Source of the DNA: an uncultured Ruminococcus sp.
Lineage (GTDB): Bacteria > Bacillota > Clostridia > Oscillospirales > Acutalibacteraceae
DNA: 35,884 nt
Assembly: GCA_902776375.1 (NCBI GenBank)
Contig: CACYPV010000023.1
Span: 1 to 35,884, forward strand
Direction of reading: 5' to 3'
Of this stretch, positions 1 to 7,900 are shown piece after piece; the stretch's first letter is position 1; each line of letters starts with the position of its first letter. Made by a program: the position numbers and the translations under genes. A model generated the notes under the pieces. That model saw only the letters and a list, made by a program, of their open reading frames with translations, was not told the DNA's origin and searched no databases.

Positions 1-97
1 ATCTTAGACAGCATACTTTGAAATTGAATTGAACCGCCGTATGCCGAACGGCACGTACGGTGGTGTGAGAGGGCGGAATTATTCCGCCCTACTCGAT
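1..97 (+). mobile_element. 3' end of a group II intron (domains V and VI), truncated by window edge
   Basis: Positions 31-66 can fold as a domain V hairpin: ACCGCCGT pairs with ACGGTGGT (one G-U), and inside it TGCC-GAAC-GGCA closes a tetraloop. A second hairpin follows (GGGCGGAAT/ATTCCGCCC, about 70-90), then CTACTCGAT, typical of domain VI and the intron 3' end in many Firmicutes. No reverse transcriptase is visible, so it must lie upstream of the window or be missing. The inferred 3' boundary (about 97) touches the stop codon of the next gene on the opposite strand. Recognition is from remembered consensus, not from a search. Confidence 0.72.
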
Positions 98-631
98 TTA
101 TTCATATTTCGCTCTTTCGCCGCCGATGTATTTCGGGCGGGTCCTTGCTGCCAGAAGTATGGCGCTGCCTATGTGGTCAAGGCTCAATCTGACGGGCACC
201 GCTACGCGCTTTAGGTGCATACCTATCAGCGTGCCGCCGATATCAAGTCCCGCGTCAGCCCTTATTTCCTCAAGCATGACGGGGTCTTTAAAGGTGCGGT
301 AAGCGGTAGTTGCGAACGAGCCGCCCGCCTTGGGCTGCGGAACTACGCACACCGTCTCGGCGTTCGGCACCGCCTCGCGCTCGACGCAGATCGCGCGGTT
401 AAGGTGCTCGCAGCACTGCGCGGCGAGGTAAACGCCGCTTTTCTGCGTTGCTTCGTAAATTCCGCCAAATACCTGTTCGGCGGTCTCCAAGCTTGAATCG
501 TGGCCGATAACTCCGCCCGCGACCTCGCTGGACGAACAGCCTACGACCAGGATGTCGCCCTTTTTCAGCCCTGCCGCGGCGATTATTTCCTCAGCCGCCT
601 GTTTTGCCCGGTTGTATATTTCAGTGTTCAT
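98..631 (-). CDS. TIGR01440 / UPF0340 (YwlG-like) family protein
   Basis: A 177-residue protein of the UPF0340 (DUF436, B. subtilis YwlG) family, which is widespread in Firmicutes and has no firmly established function. Family hallmarks visible are a conserved N-terminal 'VVGCSSSEVAGG' loop, a central 'QCCEHLNRA' motif with adjacent cysteines and histidine, and the C-terminal 'GMHLKRVAVPVR' segment. Length is normal for the family. No signal peptide or membrane segment is seen, so it should be cytosolic. The ATG start has a good ribosome site (CGGAG) upstream. A promoter can be read on the minus strand: TATAAT at 650-655 and TTTGAT at 673-678, 17 bp apart. It is divergent from the phage lysis cassette, and the palindrome at 690-717 lies just behind this promoter. 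Its 3' end is flush with a group II intron. Confidence 0.9.
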   Translation of the reverse strand: MNTEIYNRAKQAAEEIIAAAGLKKGDILVVGCSSSEVAGGVIGHDSSLETAEQVFGGIYEATQKSGVYLAAQCCEHLNRAICVEREAVPNAETVCVVPQPKAGGSFATTAYRTFKDPVMLEEIRADAGLDIGGTLIGMHLKRVAVPVRLSLDHIGSAILLAARTRPKYIGGERAKYE

Positions 632-649
632 AATATCATCTCCGAATCT

Positions 650-678
650 ATTATAGCAGATTACGGAAAAAAATCAAA
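650..678 (-). promoter_or_regulatory. Promoter of the TIGR01440 gene
   Basis: Read on the minus strand: -35-like TTTGAT (673-678), 17-bp spacer, -10 TATAAT (650-655), start codon about 20 nt further. The palindromic element shared with the phage operon begins only 11 bp behind the -35. Confidence 0.5.
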
Positions 679-689
679 TCAATTTTCCG

Positions 690-739
690 AAAAGTTGCAT
701 AGTTGCATACAACTTTTGGCTTTTTTTCGCTGTTAGTGA
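690..739 (+). promoter_or_regulatory. Shared phage-module regulatory element, copy 1 (lysis cassette)
   Basis: A 28-bp block at 690-717 with arms AAAAGTTG and CAACTTTT around a GTTGCATA-rich core matches the block at 18423-18450 at 26 of 28 positions. In both copies TAGTGA begins exactly 17 nt after the block's last base (734-739 here), followed by a purine/GG stretch. This copy precedes the holin gene. The layout (CAACTTTT, 16 nt, TAGTGA) resembles a -35/-10 pair for a dedicated sigma factor, or an operator next to a promoter. Which one applies cannot be told from sequence. Confidence 0.7.
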
Positions 740-756
740 AGGGGTGTTCACTTAAC
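732..756 (+). promoter_or_regulatory. Inverted repeat overlapping the -35 of the lysis-cassette promoter
   Basis: AGTGAA (735-740) and TTCACT (747-752) form an inverted repeat with a 6-nt gap, extended by GTTA and TAAC with one unpaired base. The right arm is the putative -35 hexamer, which fits a repressor site. It could also be a chance palindrome. Confidence 0.4.
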
Positions 757-775
757 GGGCGCTGCTTCATATAAT
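747..775 (+). promoter_or_regulatory. Promoter-like sequence of the holin-endolysin cassette
   Basis: TTCACT (747-752), 17-bp spacer, perfect TATAAT (770-775). Transcription would start near 782, immediately before the AAAGGAAG ribosome site. This would exclude the ATG at 774, which lies inside the -10 box, as a start codon for the holin. Confidence 0.55.
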
Positions 776-797
776 GGTAATGAAAGGAAGTTTAAAA

Positions 798-1010
798 GTG
801 AAAGGCTATTTTAAAGCTTGGGCAAAGGCGGCGGGGCTGCGCGCGATAAGAACCTTCGCCCAGAGCGCCGCGGCGTCGATAGCGGTATGCGCGTTCATCG
901 ACGAAGTGAACTGGGGCGCGCTGCTTTCGACGGCGGTGCTGGCGGCGGTGCTCTCGCTGCTCAACTCTGTCGGCGGCTTGCCCGAGTTGGAAAAAGGAGA
1001 AGATAAATGA
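798..1010 (+). CDS. Phage r1t-type holin
   Basis: A 70-residue small membrane protein of the phage r1t holin type. The motif 'KAAGLRAIRTFAQSAAASI' is followed by a first hydrophobic segment, a short polar turn containing 'VNWGALLS', and a second hydrophobic segment ending in 'GGLPELEKGE'. Holins oligomerise in the membrane to release the endolysin. The GTG at 798 is chosen as start because AAAGGAAG lies at the right distance; in-frame ATGs at 774 and 780 lack a ribosome site and overlap the -10 box. The stop overlaps the endolysin start by 4 nt (ATGA), so the two are translationally coupled. No phage structural gene is adjacent; the nearest is 17 kb away, but it has the same upstream element. 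Confidence 0.85.
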   Translation: MKGYFKAWAKAAGLRAIRTFAQSAAASIAVCAFIDEVNWGALLSTAVLAAVLSLLNSVGGLPELEKGEDK

Positions 1011-1927
1011 GCTTAACAGGAAAAAAGGGCGTTGATGTTTCGTCGTGCAACGGCGACGTCAGCATTGAGGCTATCAAAAAAGCGGGCTATGATTTTGTGA
1101 TGATCCGCTGCGGCTACGGCAGCGACTATGCGTCGCAGGATGATACGCAGTTTGAAAACAACGTGCGCAAGTGCGAAAAGGCAGGCGTTCCGTGGGGAGC
1201 ATATCTTTATTCCTACGCGCTCGGCACCGAGGACGCCAAAAGCGAGGCGCGCCACGTTATCAGGCTGCTCAAGGGCAAGCGCCCCACGCTGCCGGTGGCT
1301 ATCGACATCGAGGACGCCGACGGCTATCACGAGCGGCACGGCGGCTGGAACTTCAAAACGATCAACGCCGTGACAAAAACTTTTATTGAAGAGATCCGCA
1401 AGGCGGGGTATTACCCAATGCTCTACACGGGCTTTGAGGAGCTTGACAATTTGATCTCACCCGAGGTCGCCAACAGCGTGGACATCTGGTTCGCGCAGTG
1501 GTGGAAGACCTGCGACTACAAGGGCAAAAACCTGGGCATGTGGCAATACGGCGGCGAGACGAATTATCTTGACAGCCCGACCATCCCGGGCGTGGGCGTT
1601 ATCGACCAGGATAAGTGCTATAAGGACTACCCGACTATAATCAAGAACGGCGGCTACAACGGCTGGAAGAAATCTGACAAGGTTCTCGATACCGCGGGCT
1701 ATAAGTATCTTGACAAGGGTACGGGCGTGCTCGCGCTGAAGGAAATGCTGCTGTTCGCGAAGCGTCTGGGTATCACCACACAGGGAATGGACGAAAACGG
1801 CACTTTCGGCGACGGAACGCAAATTGCGGTTAATCAGCTGCTGAAAAAGGGCGGCTATGAGCAAAACGGCATAGCCGGCGACAACTTCATCAAGCATCTG
1901 GCAAAGCTGATAAAGGCTAAGCTGTAA
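1007..1927 (+). CDS. Endolysin: GH25 muramidase with C-terminal peptidoglycan-binding-like domain
   Basis: A 306-residue lysozyme of glycoside hydrolase family 25, hydrolysing the MurNAc-GlcNAc bond of peptidoglycan. Residues about 7-210 form the GH25 barrel: 'KGVDVSS' with D10 near the N terminus, the acidic pair D100-x-E102 in 'AIDIED' (the E is the usual catalytic acid), 'WFAQWW' near 161, 'MWQYGG' near 178 and 'VIDQD' near 199. Residues about 232-306 look like a compact helical peptidoglycan-binding domain (residues 'DENGTFGDGTQIAVNQLL'). There is no signal peptide, as expected for a holin-dependent phage lysin. It is coupled to the holin by a 4-nt overlap and followed by a hairpin terminator, so the two form a self-contained lysis cassette. 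Confidence 0.93.
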   Translation: MSLTGKKGVDVSSCNGDVSIEAIKKAGYDFVMIRCGYGSDYASQDDTQFENNVRKCEKAGVPWGAYLYSYALGTEDAKSEARHVIRLLKGKRPTLPVAIDIEDADGYHERHGGWNFKTINAVTKTFIEEIRKAGYYPMLYTGFEELDNLISPEVANSVDIWFAQWWKTCDYKGKNLGMWQYGGETNYLDSPTIPGVGVIDQDKCYKDYPTIIKNGGYNGWKKSDKVLDTAGYKYLDKGTGVLALKEMLLFAKRLGITTQGMDENGTFGDGTQIAVNQLLKKGGYEQNGIAGDNFIKHLAKLIKAKL

Positions 1928-1947
1928 ACCGGTACGGCAATAGAAAG

Positions 1948-1973
1948 CGGGCTGTCGCAAAAGCGGCAGCCCG
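1948..1973 (+). terminator. Hairpin terminator of the lysis cassette
   Basis: CGGGCTGTCGC (1948-1958), loop AAAA, GCGGCAGCCCG (1963-1973): an 11-bp stem with one G-U pair. The T tract downstream is weak. It isolates the cassette from the convergent lipoprotein gene. Confidence 0.6.
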
Positions 1974-2000
1974 TGAATATTATGCTGTTTTATACTAATC

Positions 2001-3443
2001 TCAGATAAAAAGTGGACAAAGATTTGCGAGGATATTTTTCGCAAGACGAGGCGAAGGACGCCGCAAGGCTGTCGCCTTGCAAGGACGACAACGAAGTATT
2101 GCGGAAAATAGACCGCAAAGATTGTCTATTTTGCCGGAGTTGAACATCGCCTTAAGCGTTGCGTTGTCGGCGTTGCCCGTCTCCTTTATGCCGTTCTTCT
2201 TTTGGAATGCCTTTACAGCCTTTTCGGTGACGTCGCCGTAGTAGCCGGTCACGTGGTCTTCGTCGTTTTTGACATAGCCGAGATCGGCGAGCCTGGTCTG
2301 CATTTTCTTTACGTCGTCGCTGTTGTCGCCCTTTTCAAGTTTAAGGTCTTTAAGGTCGATCTTGTATTTTGAGGACACGTCCTGATTTGCGGGCTCCGTT
2401 GCGGGAGCGGTGGTCGCTTGAGTTTGCGGCTTGGTGTCAGGCTGAGTGGTTGTCTGCGGCTTTGAATCCGCCTGAGTAGTCGGTTGGGTCGTCTGCGGTT
2501 TGGTTTCAGGCTGCGTCGCCGGCTGGGTCGTTGCCTGATCGGGCGTTGCGGCCTTGCCATTGTAAATGAAGTCGTTCATGGCGGTCAGCGTTTTTACCGC
2601 TGTTGTGCCGGGCAGGGACATTTGGCTGAGCGGGATCTGCATAAGCTTGTTCTCTTTTACCGCTGAAATCTTGGCAAGCGCTTTGTTTGCTTTGATCGCC
2701 TGTAAAGTCGCCTCGTCATTGTAGAAGATAAAGTTTGGATTGGCGTTGGCGATCGCCCCGGCGATGTCGTTTCCGACAGCCTGATCGTCGGAAATAATGT
2801 TGCAGTTGGTGTAAGTCATCAAAATACCGCCGAAGCTTTGGCTGCTCAGCTTTTTGAGTCTGCTGTTGTCAAGCTGCAGATAGCAGATGGTTTTCGGCGC
2901 GCCTTTGCCGCTGAGGGCTTCAACGTCCTTCTTTTGCTTTTCGAGCTTGCTCATAAGGTCGTTGTAGCTGTCCTCTCCAAACTTTTGACCCGTGTTTTTT
3001 CCTTTGAAAAGCTTGCCGATAGTTTCGTAATTGGTTTTGACCTCGGCAAGGGTTTTAGCGTCTTGGATTTTTATGACGGTGATATTTTTGCGCTCCAGAG
3101 TATCAAGCGTGTTGCTGCTCAGTCTGTCGTTGGCAAAAACCAGATCGGGATCCTGATTGACGATATCGATGACGTCGGGGTTTCCTTCGTTTCCGACAAC
3201 GGCTACCGGCTTGAATTCCTCCTGATCGACTGCGTCGCTTCTGCCCAGGATCTTGCGCGATAAGTCCATATATCCGATTATATCGGCAGCGGCGGCGTCA
3301 AGCACGACCACCCTTTGGGGCTGGCTTTTGATTGAAATGTTCGCGATCTGAACGGGAAAATCATCATTGCCGCAGCCTGCGAGCAGCGTTGCTGCCGAAA
3401 TGGCAAGAGCGGCAGCCAGCAGTATAGAAACAAGTTTTTTCAT
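2001..3443 (-). CDS. Lipoprotein: periplasmic-binding-protein-like (BtuF/FhuD type) with peptidoglycan-binding domain
   Basis: A 480-residue exported lipoprotein. The lipobox 'LLAGC' puts the lipidated cysteine at residue 24. Residues about 40-290 resemble the helical-backbone metal/B12/siderophore binding proteins: 'PQRVVVLDAAAADIIGYM' at the start of the fold, then 'DVIDIVNQDPDLVFAN'. A Thr/Gln/Pro-rich linker (about 295-350) leads to a PG_binding_1 domain ('GDNSDDVKKMQTRLADLGY ... AVKAFQKKNG'). No ABC permease or ATPase lies nearby, so transport is not certain; it may be a wall-anchored ligand scavenger or sensor. The last ~40 residues after 'FNSGKIDN' are translated from an inserted repeat, which also supplies the stop codon. 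It follows the DUF815 gene by 32 nt on the same strand. Confidence 0.82.
   Translation of the reverse strand: MKKLVSILLAAALAISAATLLAGCGNDDFPVQIANISIKSQPQRVVVLDAAAADIIGYMDLSRKILGRSDAVDQEEFKPVAVVGNEGNPDVIDIVNQDPDLVFANDRLSSNTLDTLERKNITVIKIQDAKTLAEVKTNYETIGKLFKGKNTGQKFGEDSYNDLMSKLEKQKKDVEALSGKGAPKTICYLQLDNSRLKKLSSQSFGGILMTYTNCNIISDDQAVGNDIAGAIANANPNFIFYNDEATLQAIKANKALAKISAVKENKLMQIPLSQMSLPGTTAVKTLTAMNDFIYNGKAATPDQATTQPATQPETKPQTTQPTTQADSKPQTTTQPDTKPQTQATTAPATEPANQDVSSKYKIDLKDLKLEKGDNSDDVKKMQTRLADLGYVKNDEDHVTGYYGDVTEKAVKAFQKKNGIKETGNADNATLKAMFNSGKIDNLCGLFSAILRCRPCKATALRRPSPRLAKNILANLCPLFI
2021..2133. repeat. REP-like palindromic repeat fused to the lipoprotein 3' end
   Basis: Two hairpins sit side by side: GCAAGGC/GCCTTGC (2063-2069, 2074-2080) and AAAATAGAC/GTCTATTTT (2105-2113, 2124-2132). 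Between them is the segment AAGGACGACAACGAAGTATT. I recognise this as resembling a dispersed intergenic repeat of clostridial genomes. Read on the minus strand it is in frame with the lipoprotein and forms an arginine/cysteine-rich tail unlike the domain before it. Confidence 0.6.
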
Positions 3444-3475
3444 AATATCCTCCGTTTACCGTTATTATAGTGATA

Positions 3476-4729
3476 TCAGCAGAATAGCGATTCGATATAT
3501 TGTTTGGCGCAGCGCGGCGAACGTCCTCCGCGCGCAAGGGCGAAGCGCTCGGCCCCGGCGCAAAGCTCGTCCTCGGGTATATCAAGCCCTTTTTGCTTTG
3601 CCATAGCCAGCACGATCTCTAAATAGTCATTTTTGCCCGGCACCGTGTAGTATACGGTAAGACCGAAGCGGTCGGACAGCGACAGGGTCTCCTGCATATT
3701 GTCGCGGGTGTGTATGTCGTCTACCTCCATAGCGCGGTCGGACAGCCGCTCCTTTACGATGTGCCTGCGGTTCGACGTGGCGTATATCAGGGCGTTGTCG
3801 GGGCGCGCCGCCAAGCCTCCCTCCAGCACTGCTTTGAGCGCGGTGTAGCTTTGGTCCTGATGCTGAAAGGACAGGTCGTCGATGAAAATAATGAATTTCA
3901 TCGGCAGGTGGGCTATTTTGTCTACGAGCTGTGGGAACTCCATCAGCCGTTCCTTAGGTATTTCAACTATCCTGAGCCCGCGCGAACGGAATTGGTTCGC
4001 CATAGCCTTGACGGTGGAGCTTTTTCCTGTGCCCATATCGCCGACAAGCAGGCAGTTGTTGCAGCTTTTGCCGTCGAGAAAGGCGCGTGTGTTTTCAAGC
4101 ACCTTGTTGCGCTGACGTTCGTAGCCCGTGAAGTCGTCCAAATCTATAGGGTCGTAGTTCAGCACAGGGCGGATATCGCCGTCGCGCCAGATAAACGCCT
4201 TGTAACGCGCGAACATGCCGCAGCCGTTTTCGCGGTACCACTTCGCTATGCGTTCGAGCGAGCCGTTAAACATCTTAAAGCTCTCGGCGCATTCGCCGCT
4301 CTGCCAGCGGGGCAGTGAGGGTGCGATCTCTTTTATTTCATCGTATCGCGAATACCCGCGCAGCACGTCCTCGCTGCTTAAATTCGCGGCGGCGAGTATG
4401 GTCTCGCAGTCGTGCCTTGCGGCGTTCAAGACTTCCTTCGGCAGCTCGCTTTCGGTTCCGCCCGCCGCCGAGCGCGTGAAGATGTTTTCATCATAAAGCG
4501 CGGCCTCGGTAAAGGCGTAGGCGAGCTTATCGGCGCAGCCGCGCTCGCTTATCAGCGCGAAAAATTCGCCGTAGCGGCGCAGGAATTCGTCGGGCTCGCT
4601 GTCAAGCGCGCAGAGCAGCGCGTAAAACGCCTTGAGTACGCTGCGGTTAAAAACTCCCCTGAAAATGCTGAGCGAGGAAAGATTAAGTTTTACGGTTTTT
4701 ACTTCATTCATAAAAATCATTCCAATCAT
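3476..4729 (-). CDS. DUF815 family AAA-type ATPase
   Basis: A 417-residue protein of the DUF815 family (P-loop ATPases related to AAA+). The N-terminal ~190 residues are helical with no recognised motif. The ATPase core has Walker A 'GDMGTGKSS', Walker B 'FIIFIDDL', a sensor-1-like 'ALIYATSNRRH' and 'LSDRFGL', and ends with a helical lid. Length is typical. Function is not established; family members are predicted cytosolic remodelling ATPases. The ATG at 4729 is the longest start; the third in-frame ATG (4711) is also possible because neither has a strong ribosome site. It lies upstream of the lipoprotein on the same strand with a 32-nt gap, so co-transcription is likely. Confidence 0.88.
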   Translation of the reverse strand: MIGMIFMNEVKTVKLNLSSLSIFRGVFNRSVLKAFYALLCALDSEPDEFLRRYGEFFALISERGCADKLAYAFTEAALYDENIFTRSAAGGTESELPKEVLNAARHDCETILAAANLSSEDVLRGYSRYDEIKEIAPSLPRWQSGECAESFKMFNGSLERIAKWYRENGCGMFARYKAFIWRDGDIRPVLNYDPIDLDDFTGYERQRNKVLENTRAFLDGKSCNNCLLVGDMGTGKSSTVKAMANQFRSRGLRIVEIPKERLMEFPQLVDKIAHLPMKFIIFIDDLSFQHQDQSYTALKAVLEGGLAARPDNALIYATSNRRHIVKERLSDRAMEVDDIHTRDNMQETLSLSDRFGLTVYYTVPGKNDYLEIVLAMAKQKGLDIPEDELCAGAERFALARGGRSPRCAKQYIESLFC

Positions 4730-4788
4730 CCATTTTTTATTTTACGCTTTTTTCCGGCATTAGTCAACGGGGTTTTTCAAATTAGCAA

Positions 4789-4841
4789 CGAACATTTGAT
4801 ACAAAAAGGCGAATAGTGTTTTTTTGAAATTGCGAATAGTG
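4789..4841 (+). promoter_or_regulatory. Three CGAA direct repeats upstream of purL (possible Pur boxes)
   Basis: CGAACATTT at 4789-4797, CGAATAGTG at 4810-4818 and CGAATAGTG at 4833-4841, in the same orientation and 21 and 23 bp apart (about two helical turns). The last two belong to a 10-bp direct repeat (GCGAATAGTG). Firmicute PurR boxes contain CGAAC followed by A/T-rich bases, so the first site is a fair match. The AT-rich stretch after 4841 should hold the promoter, but I see no clear -35/-10 pair. Confidence 0.4.
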
Positions 4842-4911
4842 AAATAAAATCCGTAAAGAATGTGATAAAATAAAATAAATATGTAAATTTGATTTCACGG
4901 AGGCTGATACG

Positions 4912-7900
4912 ATGTCAAATGTAATCAGAATTTTTGTTGAAAAGCGCGACGGCTTCAATGTTGAAGCAAAGCATGTCCTTTGGGATATCCGCCACAACCT
5001 GCGTATGATGAACGTCACCGACCTGAGATACATAGTCCGCTATGATATCGAGGGACTGAGCCGCGAGGAATACGACAAGGCAAAGGGCATAGTGCTTTCG
5101 GAGCCGAACGCCGACGTTATATACGAGGAGACCCTTCCCGTCGAAAGCGGCTGGCGCGTGTTCGCTATGGAGTACCTGCCGGGTCAGTACGACCAGCGCG
5201 GCGACTCCGCCGAGCAGTGCGTGCAGCTCCTTACCCAAGGCGAGCGCTGCAAGGTGCTCACCGCGCGCGTGATCTGCCTTAAGGGCGATATAACCGACGA
5301 CGATCAAAAGAAGATCGAGGACTACCTTATCAACCCCGTCGAGAGCCGCCTGGCTTCGCTCGACAAGCCCGAGACCCTCGATATGGAAACTCCCGTTCCC
5401 GAAAACGTTAAGCGCGTAGAGGGCTTTATAAAGTGGAACGACGACGAAATGGCGGAGTACTTTGCCTCTATGGGCTTTGCGATGACGCTCGACGACCTGA
5501 AATTCTGCCGCGATTATTTCCGCGACACCGAGCATCGCGACCCCAGCGTGACCGAGCTGCGTGTTATCGACACCTACTGGTCGGATCACTGCCGCCACAC
5601 CACGTTTTTGACCCGCCTGAGTGAGATCGAAATAGAAAAAGCCGCCCTCGGCAGCGTTATCGAGGAGGCCTTAAAGGAATACTACGCCACGCGCGACGAG
5701 GTTTACGGCAAAGACACCGACCGCATTGTGTCGCTTATGGACATGGCGCTCATGGGCATGAAGTCCCTGAAGAAAAAGGGCATGATCCCCGACCTCGACG
5801 AGAGCGACGAGATCAACGCCTGCTCGATAGAAGTCCCCGTTACCATCGACGGCAAAACCGAAAGGTGGCTGGTACAGTTCAAGAACGAAACGCACAACCA
5901 CCCCACCGAAATAGAGCCCTTCGGCGGCGCGGCGACCTGCCTTGGCGGCGCTATCCGCGACCCGCTTTCGGGCAGAGCTTATGTGTACCAGGCTATGCGC
6001 GTCACCGGCTCCGGCGACCCCACCACGCCCTTTGATAAAACCATGCACGGCAAGCTGCCCTCGCGCAAGATCACAACCGGCGCGGCTCAGGGCTACAGCT
6101 CCTACGGCAACCAGATCGGACTTGCCACGGGTCAGGTCGTTGAGCTTTACGACCCCGGCTACATGGCGAAGCGCATGGAGATAGGCGCGGTAATCGGCGC
6201 GTCACCCAAGGAGAACGTCATCCGCGAGGTCCCCATGCCCGACGATGTTATCGTACTTCTCGGCGGCAGGACCGGTCGCGACGGCTGCGGCGGCGCTACC
6301 GGCTCGTCAAAGGCGCACACCGAAAGCTCCATCGAAACCTGCGGAGCCGAGGTGCAGAAGGGCAATCCGCCCACCGAGCGCAAGATTCAGCGCCTGTTCC
6401 GCAACCCCAACGTCGCAAAGCTCATCAAGCGTTGCAACGACTTCGGCGCGGGCGGCGTTTGCGTAGCTATCGGCGAGCTTGCCGACGGCCTCACCGTCGA
6501 CCTCGACAAGGTGACAAAGAAATACGACGGTCTTGACGGCACCGAGCTGGCTATCTCCGAATCTCAGGAGAGAATGGCGGTCGTGCTCGACAAGGCTGAT
6601 GTGGATAAATTCATAGAATACGCGGCTACCGAAAACTTGGAGGCAACCGCCGTGGCGGTAGTCACCGAAAGCCCCAGACTCACTATGAACTGGCGAGGCG
6701 ACAAGATTGTCGACCTCAGCCGCGCGTTCCTCAATACAAACGGCGTAACTCAGGTCGCGAAGGCGTATATCGCCGCTCCCAAGGCTGAGGATTGTTACCG
6801 CGAGGCGTGTCCCGAGGAATTGAAGGAGCTGCCCTTTGACGAGGCTGTCGTCAAGAACATGGGCAGGCTCAACGTCTGCTCGCAGATAGGTCTGTGCGAG
6901 CGCTTCGACGCTTCCATAGGCGCTGCTACGGTCATCATGCCCTTCGGCGGCAAAACGCAGCTCACTCCGCAGGAGGCTATGGCGGCGAAGATACCGCTCG
7001 AAAAAGGTGAGACCGACGACGCTACCGCGATGAGCTACGGCTACATCCCCGAGATCTCGCGCTGGAGCCCCTTCCACGGCTCGGCGTTCGCGGTGGTAGA
7101 GTCCACCTCAAAGCTGCTCGCTATCGGCGCCGATCCGCTGACCGCCAGACTGACCTTCCAAGAGTATTTTGAAAGATTAAAGGACGTTCCCTCGCGCTGG
7201 GGCAAGCCCGCCGCCGCGCTGCTGGGCGCAATGCAGGCGCAGCTCCATTTGGGTCTGCCCTCGATCGGCGGCAAGGACAGCATGTCAGGCTCCTTCGAGG
7301 ACATCGACGTCCCGCCCACGCTCGTCAGCTTCGCCGTAGCGATGACGAAGGCTTCAAAGACGATCTCTTCCGAATTCAAAGCTGCCGGCTCCAAGGTCAT
7401 CTACGTGCCTGTTCCCACCAACAAGGCTGCGCTTATGCCCGTGTGGGACAAGCTCACCGATATGTACAAGGCGGTCTACGCCCTTATGGAGAGCGGCAAG
7501 GTGCTTTCCGCTTCCGTCGTCAAGGAAGGCGGCGCGGCGGCAAGCGTGTGCAAGGCTTGCTTCGGCAATATGCTCGGCTTCCGCTTCGCGAAAGAGCTTA
7601 CAAACAAAGAGCTGTTCGCTCCGCTTTCGGGCTCGCTCATCCTCGAGCTCGCGGATGGCGCGCAGCTTGCAGATGATGTATTATACTACGATCTGGGCAC
7701 AGTCACCGACGACAGAAAGGTGACTATGGGCGACAAGTCCGTTGAGCTCAAGACCCTGATCGAAAGCTGGACGGCTCCGCTTGAAAAGGTGTTCCCCATG
7801 CAGGCGGAATGTCCCGAGATTACCGTCGACGCGCCCCTTTACACCGAGAGAAACACCTCTTCGCCCGCGATAAAGGTCGCAAAGCCGAAGGTGTTCATCC

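Noticed and set aside
690-730. Copy 1 of the shared element as an ordinary terminator
   Set aside because: The stem is AT-rich and imperfect, no gene on the plus strand ends just before it, and the element recurs with fixed spacing to TAGTGA, which suits regulation better. A secondary terminator role is not excluded.
774-797. ATG codons at 774 and 780 as holin start
   Set aside because: They have no ribosome site and overlap the TATAAT at 770-775; GTG 798 has AAAGGAAG at the right distance.
6307-7077. 256-codon minus-strand frame inside purL
   Set aside because: Shadow of a strongly conserved purL reading frame.
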